This document shows positions 29,754-41,587 of a DNA stretch of 64,000 bases, piece after piece. A program made the translations under genes and the position numbers. Under the pieces are notes generated by a model that saw only the letters and a program-made list of their open reading frames with translations, ran no database searches and was not told the DNA's origin. This DNA is from Linnemannia hyalina (Eukaryota; Mortierellomycota; Mortierellomycetes; Mortierellales; Mortierellaceae). Within the stretch, counting starts at the first letter, position 1; every line of letters begins with the position of its first letter. The stretch is from NCBI GenBank assembly GCA_019671135.1, contig JAHRHY010000007.1, forward strand, positions 1,302,001-1,366,000. Direction: 5' to 3'.

Positions 29754-32700
29754 TCAAAGGTCCATCTGCTCAGATGGCCTGCTGTCAGAGAGCTGGCGCA
29801 CACGGTCTTGGTGCTGGATCATGGCTCGGATATCTTTCAGGAGGGCCTCTTGTTCTGAGCGCTGGGGACGGATGGGGCGTCTTTGGTAGGGGTTGAAGTG
29901 GGCGATGACCTGGACGGTTCCTCGCTCTGGGCTTTGAGAGTTGCGAGTCTTGCGGTCCGAGGAGCCTTGTGATGTCTGGCGAGTGCTGCGGGTGGTGGGG
30001 GATTTGGCGGACAGCTCTTCGTCGCTCAAGGCGATCTCGGGGTGCATTTTGGCCGTGTGTGTCTAGAGTTCAGATAAAAAGAAGGAATGAGGTAAGCGAT
30101 TGATCTCACGGCTTGAATGACATCTGACAAATGTTCAACCTTTCAGGTCCAGAGTTTTACCTTCAAGTTTCCGAGCTGACTGAATGATTTGCCACATCCA
30201 TCCAGGCGACACATGAAGGGCTTGACCTCGTCATGGATACGCTCGTGCGTCTTCAGGTTTCCGAGCTGAGTAAAAGTCTTGTCGCAGCCTGGGTGGTGAC
30301 ACTTGTAGGGCCTCTCACCGGTGTGCTTGCGTTCGTGGGTCTAGGTAGGCATCAATGCAAGCGCGTGCGGTTAGTGATATTGGTGGATATGAAAACAAGT
30401 ACAAAGAGCATATTGAAAAAAAAAAAAAAGTGATTCGCCAATTACCTTCAGGTTTCCGAGTTGCGTGAAGGAGCGTTCGCATCCGTCGAAGCGGCAGACC
30501 TAGATAGTATGAATGTGCAGGAGAGAAAAAGAGATGTCCAAAGAGCGCAACCGTCATAGATGCAACCAAGAGTCGATGCCAACCCGCACAATACCAATGC
30601 AAATTGATTTTGTTGACACGGTTGCAAGGAGGCCAAAAGAACGGTAACAAAGCACAAGAGTTGCGTGGGGAGACACACAAAGCGACAGCGCAAAGAACCA
30701 ACAGCCAAACAGCCAACCAAAGAATGTCAAAAAAAAGCCCACAGGATCACCAGCCAAGCCAAATTGTAGATTAAGTTTTTGCAAAGGTAAAGTGGGACAA
30801 AGAGCGGCAAGGCCAAAGGAGCAATAGCGCAAGGAACCCGACAGGACCCAAGAAAAAAAGGAAGCGGACAGAACCCAACAAGCAAAACGCATCAAGATCC
30901 AAACAAGAGGTTGGAGATTAAAGAATAAGAGAGAGACCGTGAGTCGTCAAAATAAAAGTACGCTCGTCATTAAACATTACATGAGAGGAATCGAGAAAAC
31001 AACTCGAGAAAGTAAACACATGAAGTGAAAGAAAAAAAGGACAGTTGAAAGGAAAATTGACAACACAATAAGGATCGACAAAGACATGTATTGCCGCTCG
31101 TTCATTCTGCTCTTCCATTCGTATCCCTCGCTCCTCCTCCTCCACAAAGTTCTTCTCTTCATAATCGCTTTTCTCTTTCTAACCCTCCCAAAGCACTTGA
31201 ATAAATAAATGCTGTGCTCGAACTGACGGATGTACCAAACTTTTCGTCACGGCCGATATCGCGTGGTAAAACAGGTCGTGTTGCCAACAGTAATGTCATC
31301 TCAACTATCCATATAACCCGTCCAATACTGAAATCCATTCGCGTCGCTCGCTCTTTTCCATTTGATAATGAGCCGCCACCAATCTTTTTTACTTCGCCTT
31401 TCATCCTTGCCGCCACTCTTTACAGTCCATGAAAAATGACACCCAAAACCAAAAAAGAAAAAGACGAAAAGTCCGAACCCCCCCCCCCCCCCAAAAAAAA
31501 AAGCAGGAAAGAAAGAATGGAAGAAAGAACGAAAGAAAAAAAAAAAGAACTTGAAGCAAAATCACCGAAGAGAAAACTGGCAAAGAAGAGAGATGTCAAG
31601 TTCCGTCAAATGTGTGGGGCCTCCTTTTCGTGCGTTTGAAACCAAGCAGAAATGCATAGGAATCAGTCAGCATTTGGGGACAAGGCAAAAAAATGCCTGA
31701 GCGGACAAGGGCTAACAGTGCGGTGGCAAATGGGAGACCTGCTGCAACATGGGATGGGTCAATACCATAACAAGAAAAGACGGCTCTGACTCCAACCTTG
31801 GCGAAAGAGATCAAGAACGCGCTTGACATGATCCTCGCGGATCATCCGGTCCATTTGCTTGGTTGAGGGGAGCCACGGAGAGAGAGGTGCGGTCCAAAGG
31901 TAAGCAGAGCCGAGATGCTTCGTCTTGGATTAGTGTGCGGCAGTGGCTCCCGTGTCATGCCTCGATTGCGTCTTTGCGTCGTTGCGTCGTGCGTGCATTC
32001 ATACAGCGTTGGTCTCCCTCGGTCGTGATCGTGGGCGTCATTGATTCCAGATTTCCATCGGACGAAAAAGTGGGCCCCAAACTCCTTTATCTCTTCTTCT
32101 TCGCTCCGTTTTCATGTCTCCAAAATTCAATCCTTGCAACAGAGTACAAAAGGTAGAGATTCCAGGAACAGAAGGGAAGACGAGGTATGCAAGAGAGGTA
32201 AGGAAAGGGACTTACAAATGGACGTGTCCCCGTGTGACACCTATTGAAAGGTAGATATGACAGAGGTGTGGGTGTGAGTCACGTGGAATGATGGTACCTG
32301 TAACCTTTTCTTGTCTCAATCTTTCAGGAACCAAAGCAAGACAAGAGAAAAGAAAAGACTAGTATCACTGGCGGTCATCATCGATAGACAACTCTGGAAT
32401 GCAAAAGGGCTTACCGCTCGTGAATACGGAGATGGGCGACTTGGTAAAACTTCTTCTGGCAGGTCCCAATCATGCAGGCAAACGACTTTGTGCGCTCGCT
32501 GCTCGATCCTGACGACGAGACAGAGCTTTGGCTGCATACGGACATCTTGCGTTGAGGACTCATTGCTGTTGTGGGAACGGTCGACATCTGGTCAGGGAAG
32601 GTGCTCAGAGGGAGCGTAGGAGAAACAGGGGAAGGCGGGAAGGAAGCCTCATAGGACATTGATGGAGCAGGAGGAGGCGTAGCTTGGGAGGAGACGACTG

Positions 32701-33133
32701 ATTCCGGCAAGGACAAAGCGGGAAGCTGGTGGAGAGATGGGGTCTCGCCTAGGTCGCTAGACTTTTTCATGAAGAAGGTAGGCGACGAGGGGACGGTGGC
32801 GTTGGGGTCCTCGTTTTCGTTGTCATAGTCGTCAAAGTCGATTGAGTAGGCTGGTCTATAGTGGGCGTACTCGAAGTCACCCTCCAATTCTTCAGCAGTA
32901 GCTTCCAGGGCGAGGACGAGGGCGTCGAGAGAAGTAACTGGGGGGTTTGACAGGTTCATGAGGCACTTGACGGAAGGGCGGTGGCGGTTATCTTTGGCGA
33001 GCGAGTCCATGGTGGCGTGGAAAAGGGTGACAGGGGAGAGCGAGGGGGAAGGATAGGCATAGTTGTTGTGGCTTGAAGTTGAGCCAAGCGAGTCCTTGTG
33101 AGGAGTGTTGTGGAAAGCGGAGGATACGAGCAT
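29754..33133 (-). CDS. C2H2 zinc-finger transcription factor
   Basis: Five exons: 32415-33133, 32216-32240, 30446-30499, 30161-30340 and 29754-30062, giving 428 aa. The first 210 residues are a Ser/Pro-rich region with an acidic patch ([12 protein letters not shown]), a likely activation or regulatory region. Four tandem C2H2 fingers follow: [23 protein letters not shown], then CRFDGC, CHHPGC and CRLDGC fingers, the last three all carrying QLGNLKTH recognition helices, with one TGERPYKC linker. A basic, Gln/Arg-rich tail ends the protein. The first linker (CHTGTRPF) is supplied by a 25-nt micro-exon, without which frame and finger spacing fail. The third intron-to-exon gap (30500-32215) is 1.7 kb, very long for this window. 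Targets cannot be inferred. Confidence 0.9.
30500..32215 (-). other. Unusually long intron of the zinc-finger gene
   Basis: 1716 bp between the 25-nt micro-exon and the next finger exon, about ten times the typical intron here. It contains simple sequence, including C15 followed by A10 at 31478-31502 and purine-rich stretches. No nested gene, RNA gene or mobile-element terminus could be recognised. Confidence 0.75.
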
Positions 33134-33639
33134 TGCAGAGTACGGCTGTTGTTATTATTGTTAATAGTGTTGCTGTTGGTTTGGTGGCGTTTGGTGTAAG
33201 AGTGTAAGGTAGAGGATGATGATGCTGGTGAGGATGATGAGCAGTGGTGGAGGAGTAGAGAAAAGGAGAGCAAAGGGCAAAAAAAAAAAAAAAAAAAAAG
33301 GTAAACAAAAAAAAATCAGACTGAGTGATGAGCCACCAAGGAAGGGGTCCCTGCGCAATCAGGGCCTGACCAGTTTGTTGGCCACAGTGACTTGTTTGTT
33401 GGCTGTGTAACTTGTATATCACTACAGGAACAAGGCCAAGTCGACTCTTCACATTGCACGAAACTTCCTATCCCCTCACTGGAAAAACCATCATGTCCAC
33501 CGACAACCAAATGGGCGGCTTTTATTAAATGCAATGGAAAGGTTGGAGGGAAAGGGGTATGAAAGGAGAAGGGAGGAGCAAGTGGAGGAGGAAAGGAGGA
33601 AGGTGTAGAAGGGGGTGCCGCGGAGGTAAGCAAGTAGAG
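33134..33639. other. Upstream region of the zinc-finger gene
   Basis: On the minus strand it gives a T/C- and A/C-rich leader with an A21/T21 run at 33279-33299. No other gene is visible. Confidence 0.45.
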
Positions 33640-33960
33640 TTAGAAGTATTCGTCCTGAGGCATACTCATGTACTTCCTCCTATTCCAAATGGACACGACA
33701 ACGGTGTAAGCGTATACCTCTCTTTTCTGTCCAACCCCCGAGCGCCATGGCACGTCGACCCCGTGCAATTGAGTCTGCGTTAGTTGTAGTGTCCCTCCTT
33801 CCTTGGAGAATGTAACCAGGATGGGGTACATGCATAAAACATGGGTGAAAAGAATACGTAAACAAGCTCCCCTTCACAAGATGAAATACTCACCATTCAA
33901 ACAGTAAACAATTTCAGCTTCAGCGGTAACTTGTAAGCTGCCTCCTCTAGCGAGGGGCAT
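33640..33960 (-). CDS. Tentative 74-aa protein of unknown function
   Basis: Two exons, 33894-33960 and 33640-33797, join in phase over a 95-bp GTGAGT...AAG intron. The product starts MPLARGGSLQVTAEAEIVYCLN, continues GGTLQLTQTQLHGVDVPW, and ends with a hydrophobic/aromatic stretch VYAYTVVVSIWNRRKYM and an acidic tail PQDEYF. The acceptor is weak (GGAAG, no CAG/TAG). A nearby CTAACGCAG would be a better acceptor but shifts the frame to a different short ending. The model is therefore uncertain, and I do not recognise the family. Confidence 0.3.
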
Positions 33961-35636
33961 TGTAATCACATAAGCCCTGATGAGTAAAGACGAAGAAAAA
34001 GAAGGGAAAGGTAGGGGAGGGGAATGACACGTTCCTGCCCTCGATCTTAGGTCGGCTTGTTGCAAAAGCTCGATTCTAGAGTTTTTAGTTAGAAGAAACA
34101 GAGGAGGAAGAGCCAGACAAATGAAAGAATGAAAAGAGCACACGCCTAAGGACTCACTCCTCCCTCCGTGTCATTTTTTCTTTAGCTTTTCAAGGAGGAG
34201 CAGACGCGCTTTCGTGTCCTTCTTTTTCATAGTACCTATAACTTTGCTCGCGATGTCTCTCTCCCTCTTTTCTCTTTCTCTGTCTTTCATTCTCCTTCAC
34301 CCTCCTCCTAGCTGTCTGTCTCCTTCTTCTTGGTTAAAGGAGGGAGGCCAGTATTCTTCCCTTCAACATAGAAGAACGGACAATGCACCGGCTTATTGGT
34401 GCAAAACGCTGACTGGCTGGACAATACACAAATAATGTCGACACGAGAATGTCGTCGTTCACCCGAAGCCGGAGCGTAGACGCATAAAAAGGTGAGGACC
34501 GAACCAGCAGGGCAAGGAGGCTCTAAATAGTGAATAAGGGAATAAAGGGAACACACAAAAAAATAAGGATGTAAACAAACAAAACAAAACGAAAATACCA
34601 AAAGGATGCCGCCATGGATATGGAAAAAAAGGAGTGTCTACATGATGCTGCCCAGCAACACCATGCGATCGTTCAACCTGTATAATGATATTATTATTAT
34701 TAGTTGAACCAGATAGATGAATTGAATGGATGGTGGTTGCATGGCCACCTTTCACTCCTGTTCTCTCTTACTGTTGTTTGCCATGATCCTCCCTCTTGGG
34801 GTCGAGCAGACAAGACAGGCAACCCTGTCTGCACAGGGTGTGACATGGACAGCAGTTTCCCTGTTTTCTTCTTCCTTTCCTCTTCCTCCTCCAATTCTCA
34901 TCCTCGTTTTCATTCCTCTCGCTCCTCTTTCTTTTCCTTCTCTTCTACCTCCGTGAGCCTTTTACTTTATTCACTGCTTACAGCAAAGGCTCACTTGCTT
35001 TGATTTGTTCTTTTCATTCTCTCTTCTATCTTTCTGGGGTGGCCGTGTCCTTCCTTTCCATTTGGTCAGCATCGATCCCATTGCCTTCTGCATTGCATCC
35101 TGCTCCGTGCGTGAGCGTCACTCAACCTTGAATACTCCATCTGCACCTCTCTTTCCCTCCTTTTCTCTTCTCTCTTTTATTCCCTCGCTTCCTCCATTTT
35201 TTCCACCTCTTTCGCGATTCCTCCTTCCTTGCTTCTGTTTTCTTTTGTTCCTTGATTCACCGTGCGCTCACTTGCCGCAAGCTGCATTTTCTAATTGCAA
35301 TTGCTTTTTTTTCTTTCTCTCACACCTGTCTCCGCTTCTCTCTGGCCAACTTTACTCCTTTCCTTCCACCGCTCCTCCATCCATATACAGAGACAAAGGA
35401 AGAACTCAAGGACTTTTTTGACCACCCCCACCGATACTTCCTTCTTTTCTTTGAGCAAAAGAAAACGCTCCCTCCCTTTCTCCATTCAAAGAGCACAAAC
35501 CCCTAGGGATAGCCGACATTCAAACCAATTTGACACCAGTTTCTGCGATATTGCTTTTTTTATTTTCTGTTACACAGCTGCAGCACATTCTCGATCCTCC
35601 TCCCCCTTCGCGCGCCACCCCCTCTCTCGCCCTCAC
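33961..35636. other. Long intergenic, pyrimidine-rich region upstream of the PH-domain gene
   Basis: About 1.7 kb. From roughly 34700 onward the + strand is strongly T/C-rich up to the ATG at 35637, as in the leaders of other genes here but much longer, so it may include a long 5' UTR. Open frames in it are low-complexity Phe/Leu/Ser strings and are not annotated. Confidence 0.5.
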
Positions 35637-38501
35637 ATGCCCACTGCACTTCCGAAATCGGATCGTCTGGCGCAGTGGGGCCCCCGCCCTGGTCAGGACA
35701 GTAGTTCACTGCCATGCCCACTCTATAATGGTCGTCTCCTCAAACTAGGGTCTAATGATCGCTGGCAATCCCGTCTGTTTACCTTTGACGGTTCAGGTAA
35801 ACTACATCAAAAAAAGTTCGCGTCAAGGACACACAGTTTTGGTGTTCTTACCCGCGCGCTTCACTTTTTTGTTTTTCATTCTCAGCCTATGCTTTCTTAC
35901 GCACTGACATTAATTCTCCTTTCTCATTATTGTTTCCCTTCACACCTCTACTTCTGCTGACCACACACCATCTACACCACCGAATTGCAAAAACCATTTT
36001 ATCACTCAATTACAAACACACCATCCGGTTTACTATGAACAGTTTTTACCTGCGTCGGTAAGAAGCCCAAGGCGCCTGTGATTATGACCTATGATCCGTA
36101 CGTCTCGTCGCCTTTTCAATCTCCTTCCTGCCACCCCCGACCACTGAACCCCAACACAAAGTGGTACATCGAGATTGCCTCCATTACTGCCATCAAACTC
36201 TTGCCCGTCACAAAGATCCACAGGTGCTTCCCCTACAGCGATACCTCCAAAGAGCTGTCGATCCAGACCAACGATGGACGCAGCATGACCCTTCGAGCAA
36301 GCAAGGACGTCGAGCTCGAGCGCTGGTACTTTGTCCTCTCCAAGGTCTGGGAACTTCAGCATAAATCGGAACATCCCGTTGCTGCTGGTGTTGCTGCGGA
36401 GGAGGAGGAGGAGAAGAAAGAGGATGCGGACGTGGCCGAATATGCGACCTCGCCTTGCGCGACAAAACATCTTGCAGCACATCAACAGTCGGCTCAACTC
36501 TTTCAGCGATACCTCCAGAAACAATATCAACACCAAGAGAGTGCCGAATCTCCTCAGGAATCGCTTCCCTTCCACCATCATCTCCGACCACAACAAAAGA
36601 AGAAGCCCCGGGAGAGCTTTCTCCCTTATGAAATCCCTCCGCCTCCCCGTGTATCCGCATTTTTGCCCCAAGGGTTCGAATGGTCCCTTCCAGAGCAAGG
36701 CGACGAAGATGACTTACCTATCGGTTATAATAATACTCATGGAGGCTATCCAGATACTCAATCAGCATCTGAAGAACAACGGGACCGTCGGCCGATGGAG
36801 CGTCAAACTTCTTGGAGTCACCATCCTCAACAACAACGCCAGCAGCAGCAGATACAACAAAAAGGGCAACAACCACTTCAATTTCAAGGATCCACCTCAA
36901 TGGTAGTCCCAGGAAATCGTCATTCAGGAGAGGTTCTGCACACTACCGCCTCGGCAGAGATGTACCACCAACGCTTTGCGTGTCCGGCAGCGAGTTCGAT
37001 GGAGCCAAGAAAGGCAGCCATTATTGACAATTGGCGACGGAGTCTTCACCTGCCCTTGCTTGTTGACGATACTACCTCGCCTCACGTGGATGACTTTGCT
37101 GCTATCGGTGTGAGCCAACAACAGCAGCAGCAGCAGATGCGCGCACGGGCCACTGATCAAGACCTGGCTGATTTGGTGCTGATGGACAGTCGTGACCTGG
37201 AGACAGCACTCAAGCGATCGCCCATCCTTGGTCTCGACATGGCGGCCTGCAACAATACCGAGAGTGGTGGTCTTCATTCTGCCACCATTGTACCCTCCCC
37301 CATCACAGACTTGACCTTGACACACCGGGCCAACAACGCTCACGAAGACTACTCCTACACCAAGAATGAAATCTTTGCCCACGTCTACCAGGACAACCAC
37401 CATTATCATCACCAAGCACAGGACCACATTGTCAAGCACCTCTCTATCATTGCGGGCAACAGCAGATCCAGCACCATGGCCAAGGAAGAGGATGAACTCC
37501 CCCTTGGACTCCTCCAGTCCAACCGACACTCGCGATGGCTGAACACCCAGCTCTCCTCCGAGGACGGAGCCTCAAACGCTCCAAGAGAACAACAGCCGCA
37601 GCCGACAGGTACCCTCACAACCACAACCACCCACCAACTCCTACCCTCGGAGCCGATTACACCTGAACGAACCACGGCCAAGAACTCGGGTGCCCTGAAC
37701 CAGCTCAACAGTCTTGCCTCTGCCGCCCACCTTGACAGCAACAGTAACCTCTGCTACCTTCCCGTTGCTCTCATCCCCTCTGCTACTTCGTCAAAGATTG
37801 AACGCGCCCCATTCACCGTCCATATCCCCATCCGTCAACTGCGACGATGTCCCAGTATCCCGCCCTCCTCTGTCAACATCACAATCAACAAACTCAAAAA
37901 ATACATTCCTATCGACACCACACCCTACACGACCATCAGCTCTTCACTCCCTCACCATCCTCCTCCTCGCCCCCCACGACCCCCAAGCGTTGGTCTCAAC
38001 TCTCTGGCCGGCCCAGACGAACTCAACAGCGCTTCTCTACGAGCCCCCTTCAGCATTAATATCGACAATCGTCTTAATAACAACAACAAAAACGACCTCT
38101 CCCAAAATAATCCTTCGCCTCCTCTGCCCCCTCCCTCGAACTACACTAGAAAACAACCCCATAACCGCCTCTCCCTCTCGCGGTCCATCTCGGCAAAGTC
38201 CACCCAAGCCCTTCAGCAACAACAACAGCAGCAGCAAGACTATTCAGTCTACCCATACCAAACAGCACCTCTCCCTCATGACGATGACGACGACGAGGAC
38301 GAGGATGAGCCCTTGGCATTGACCCTGTCCCGCCAACAGTCCTTCCGACAGCGTCAAGCCCTGTCTCATATGATGCAGCACCAGCAGCAGCAGCAGCAAC
38401 AGCAACAGCAACAACAGCCATCCATGCCCGCAGTATACAAGAGAATCTTATCCACCACTGAGCATTTGCCAGTTCCCTGTATCGCACTTGCAATGCTATA
38501 A
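35637..38501 (+). CDS. PH-domain protein with polyglutamine tracts
   Basis: Two exons, 35637-35796 and 36043-38501, give 872 aa. The N-terminal 160 or so residues form a pleckstrin-homology-type domain: YNGRLLKLGSNDRWQSRLFTFDGS, then VFTCVGKKPKAP, KWYIEIASITAIKLL, and the closing helix DVELERWYFVLSKVWELQ, where the Trp is the usual invariant PH residue. An acidic EEEEEKKED run follows, then a long disordered Ser/Pro/Gln/His/Asn-rich region with several Gln tracts and an acidic DDDDDEDEDE cluster. It probably binds phosphoinositides and acts as a scaffold at a membrane; this is inference. The long second exon has no internal stop. Confidence 0.85.
38383..38415 (+). repeat. CAG/CAA repeat encoding a polyglutamine tract
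   Basis: An in-frame run of mixed CAG and CAA codons encoding the longest Gln run in the PH-domain protein (about 12). Shorter runs occur near 36835, 37120 and 38215. CAA interruptions would favour replication stability. Confidence 0.85.
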
Positions 38502-39800
38502 GCAGGTGACTCCCGCAGCGTCGAGTGAAAGTGTCAGTTACTACTGAAAAAAATAATATAAACTATCGCCGTTTGTTGTTGTACACATTGGCAGCTGTGG
38601 ACATTGACGAAATAAAGGGGTTGGGGCAAGCTGAGAAATCAAGTTCTTTTTGGTTGTTGTCCCTATCTGCCCCTCTTCTCTCTCATCCACCTTTCCCCTC
38701 TCTTTCCACCCTTTCTACCATTGGTCCCAATTGATATTCGCTTTTCGGTTCATTTCTTGCGAGGATTAGGGAGGAAGGAGGGGGGGAAGGGTTAAAGGAG
38801 AAAGAACAAAAAACGACGGCGGTCAAATATCTCGAGGCAATTATCAAGGAAGAAAGTGAGAAAGGATACGTTTCATATGTGCATGCGCGTCAACCACGGC
38901 AATGGCAAGAAAAAAAATGTGTGTCGTTTTGCTAACACATAATTCCATGCCATGGGAAGGATGAGCAAGGAGTCATGAACAAGTCAAAATAGTATTTGTT
39001 GTCAAGGAACGGAGTGGATGTAGCAGCCATCATTTATCGCTAATCCTTTCTAGTAAAAAAAGACACTACGTCCACATTCTGGAGGAAATGCCTTTGTTTT
39101 AGAAAGGACAGGAGAGCATTCATTATCAGGCCATGCATAGCTGGTACCTTTTTTTTTTTTTTTTTTTTTTTTTAAATTCATGGTGCCTGGTTCTGGATAG
39201 AAGGATGATGTCGCTTTGGGGACATATTAGATGGGTTTGCTGCAGCGGGAGAGAGAAAGAATGAATGAGAGAGCTGGCTCAAAGTGTGGCTCATTTTTCT
39301 TTTTGGATGAGACACGCACGAATGGCAATTCATTTGCTCAGGAACCAGGAGCTTCAGAGAGATAGGAGTCGGGTGAGGAATTGGCACATAAAGAGACAGG
39401 CAGACACAACGCGTGTGTTTTGACAGATGGATGATAGGAGAAGAGAGAAGACGAAGAAGAGAGAAGAACCCGCAGGAATACCAATGAAAAGAGATGGTCA
39501 AATGGACAAGGACAACAACAAAAGGGACGAGAAGAGAAGAGAAGGGAAGAGAAGAAAAGAGAAAGAAATGGTTGCCGAGTGGGGTCATGTGGCTCACACC
39601 ACTCAACAATGACCATCGACTGAGCCAAAAAGTTGAACCAAATGAAAAATCAAACATGCAACTCAGACGCATAAAGCAGAGAGTCCTTTTTTCGTGTTCC
39701 CTCTTCTTTTCTTTTCTCTTCTTTTCCTTTTTTTTCCTTTCCCTTCTTCATACACATCCCTTTCCCTCAACCCACACTTAATCAAACCAACACATCAACC
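38502..39800. other. Intergenic region between PH-domain and tropomyosin genes
   Basis: 1.3 kb containing a T25 run at 39149-39173 and purine-rich sequence at 39420-39570. It ends in a T/C-rich leader before the tropomyosin ATG. No gene is supported. Confidence 0.5.
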
Positions 39801-41131
39801 ATGGACAAGTTCAAGGAGGTACGTCCCTCTCTCTCTCTTCCTGCCTCACTTTCTCTCATTCGCTACCATTACTCGCTTTCTCACTTCCATCGCCATCGCA
39901 GCTTTCCAGTGCACAACTCGATTGCGGAAACACAGCAGAGACAGAGTGGTGCCTGAGAAAACAAGCTATTGCATACCACATGATGCGTGGTCCTTGAAAC
40001 TCATGATTTTTTCTCTTTTTTCCATTATCATGCCCTGCCCTGCCTTGCTTTGCCCTGCCCTGCCCTGCCTGTCCTGTCCTCCTGCCACCCGCTGCTGCCA
40101 CGTCCTTTTCCAATTACCTCGACTGCTGCCTGCTTCTGCTACTGCTAATTCACCAACAAAACAGAAACTCGCCGCCCTTCGTGAGGAAGTCAACGCTGCC
40201 GATGCCCGCGCCCTCGAAGCCGAGACCAAGGCCAAACTTCTCTCGGATGAGCAGATCCAGAAGGATCATGAGATCACCTCATTGAAGAACAAGCTCAACT
40301 TGGTCGAGTCTGACCTTGAGAAGGCCGAGAACAGAATCGCCGAGGCTAAGCTCAACTTGGACGAGGGCGAGACCTCAAAGACCGTCGGCGAGACTCTTGC
40401 CCGTAAGGTCTCCCTCCTCGAGTCCGAGCTTGACAATGCTGAGCGCAACCTTCGCGAGACTACCGAGAAGTAAGTTTCTTGTTGTTACTTCCCACTGCAC
40501 TCTTTCCATTGTCTGCATTCACCCGCCCCTTTATCTTTCATTCCTCCTTCATTTCATTTCCATGCCTTTTTTTCGGCTTCTTTTCTGTATGCTCCTTCTT
40601 TTTATTACTTTTCTTGTTCGACCTATTTGTGGGATGAGAAGCATGAACATGAGTACCAGCAACAAGAAGTGTCGTCTCAGTCAGATACGACAGCAATACT
40701 ATTTTGAGAGCAGGAGTGCAACGAGAAAGAGAGTTCAGAGAAGGTTTTCTGATATGTGGGCCAGGAACGAATGAAATGAGGAACTGAGCCGTCGGTTTTA
40801 TTTTTACAACATTCCTTTTCTACTTTGACACTCCTCCACCTCTTTTTCATTCTCTTTAATACCTCTCAACAAGCATATGCTCACCATCATACTCATCATC
40901 ATTTCTTATGCTATCTTTATATACTAATCTATAATGTCTTCCTTCCTTCTCACTCTCATCTCTTACAGGTTGCGCCAGATGGACATCAAGGCAGAGCACT
41001 TTGAGCGCAAGGTTCAGCAGTTGGAGAACGAGCGTGACACCTATGAGCGCAAGGTCGAGGACTTGACCACAAAGTACAACGGCATCAAGTTGGAGTTGGA
41101 CGACACCCTTAAGTCTCTCGATGATCTGTAA
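39801..41131 (+). CDS. TPM1: Tropomyosin
   Basis: Coiled-coil dimer that binds along actin filaments and stabilises formin-made cables for polarised growth and cytokinesis. Three exons: 39801-39818, 40165-40469 and 40969-41131, giving 161 aa, the same length class as short fungal tropomyosins (Cdc8, Tpm2). Continuous heptads without Pro: MDKFKEKLAALREEVNAADARALEAE, LKNKLNLVESDLEKAE, the family-typical LARKVSLLESELDNAERNLRE, and a C-terminus KLELDDTLKSLDDL. The first exon encodes just six residues. Convergent with the carrier gene. Confidence 0.97.
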
Positions 41132-41587
41132 AAGAAGCAAAAGGACAAACGATCTGGCACCACCAACATCTTGCTCATCGTCATCGGGAGCCTAGCTTTA
41201 TCGAAACGACGATGTAACGCAATGTGCTGGCGGTCTCAGGAACACGCTCTTTTTCTTTCCAACAGCAAAACATACCTCCCATTTTTTCTTGCATCCTACC
41301 GACGCTCTATTTACTTTGCCGCACTTTTTTTTTCTTTTTTTTATTTTCTGGAGGGAAAAAAAACCAACACATATTCTTAGCTTACAAATAAACGATACCA
41401 TCGCGAGAAAAAAAAATTGCTGATTGAATGCTGTTGAGAACATAGGGTTTTTATGGGTGTTACTATGGTACAGGACAAGTAAAAGATTGTTGTCGCTTCT
41501 AAGATTCTAAGGATATTAAATGGGGAAAAGATGGTGTGTATGGTTTCGATGGGGCGGGGGTTTCTACCAACGTAATGTTCAGAAGCT
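41132..41587. other. Shared 3' region of tropomyosin and carrier genes
   Basis: 456 bp between two stop codons facing each other. An AATAAA lies at 41387-41392, 256 bases after the tropomyosin stop. No gene is seen. Confidence 0.5.

Noticed and set aside
31436..31639. Lys/Glu-rich + strand frame with Pro run
   Set aside because: It comes from the C15/A10 simple sequence inside the long zinc-finger intron.
34700..35506. Several Phe/Leu/Ser-rich + strand frames
   Set aside because: Low-complexity translation of a pyrimidine-rich leader, with no domain or splice support.
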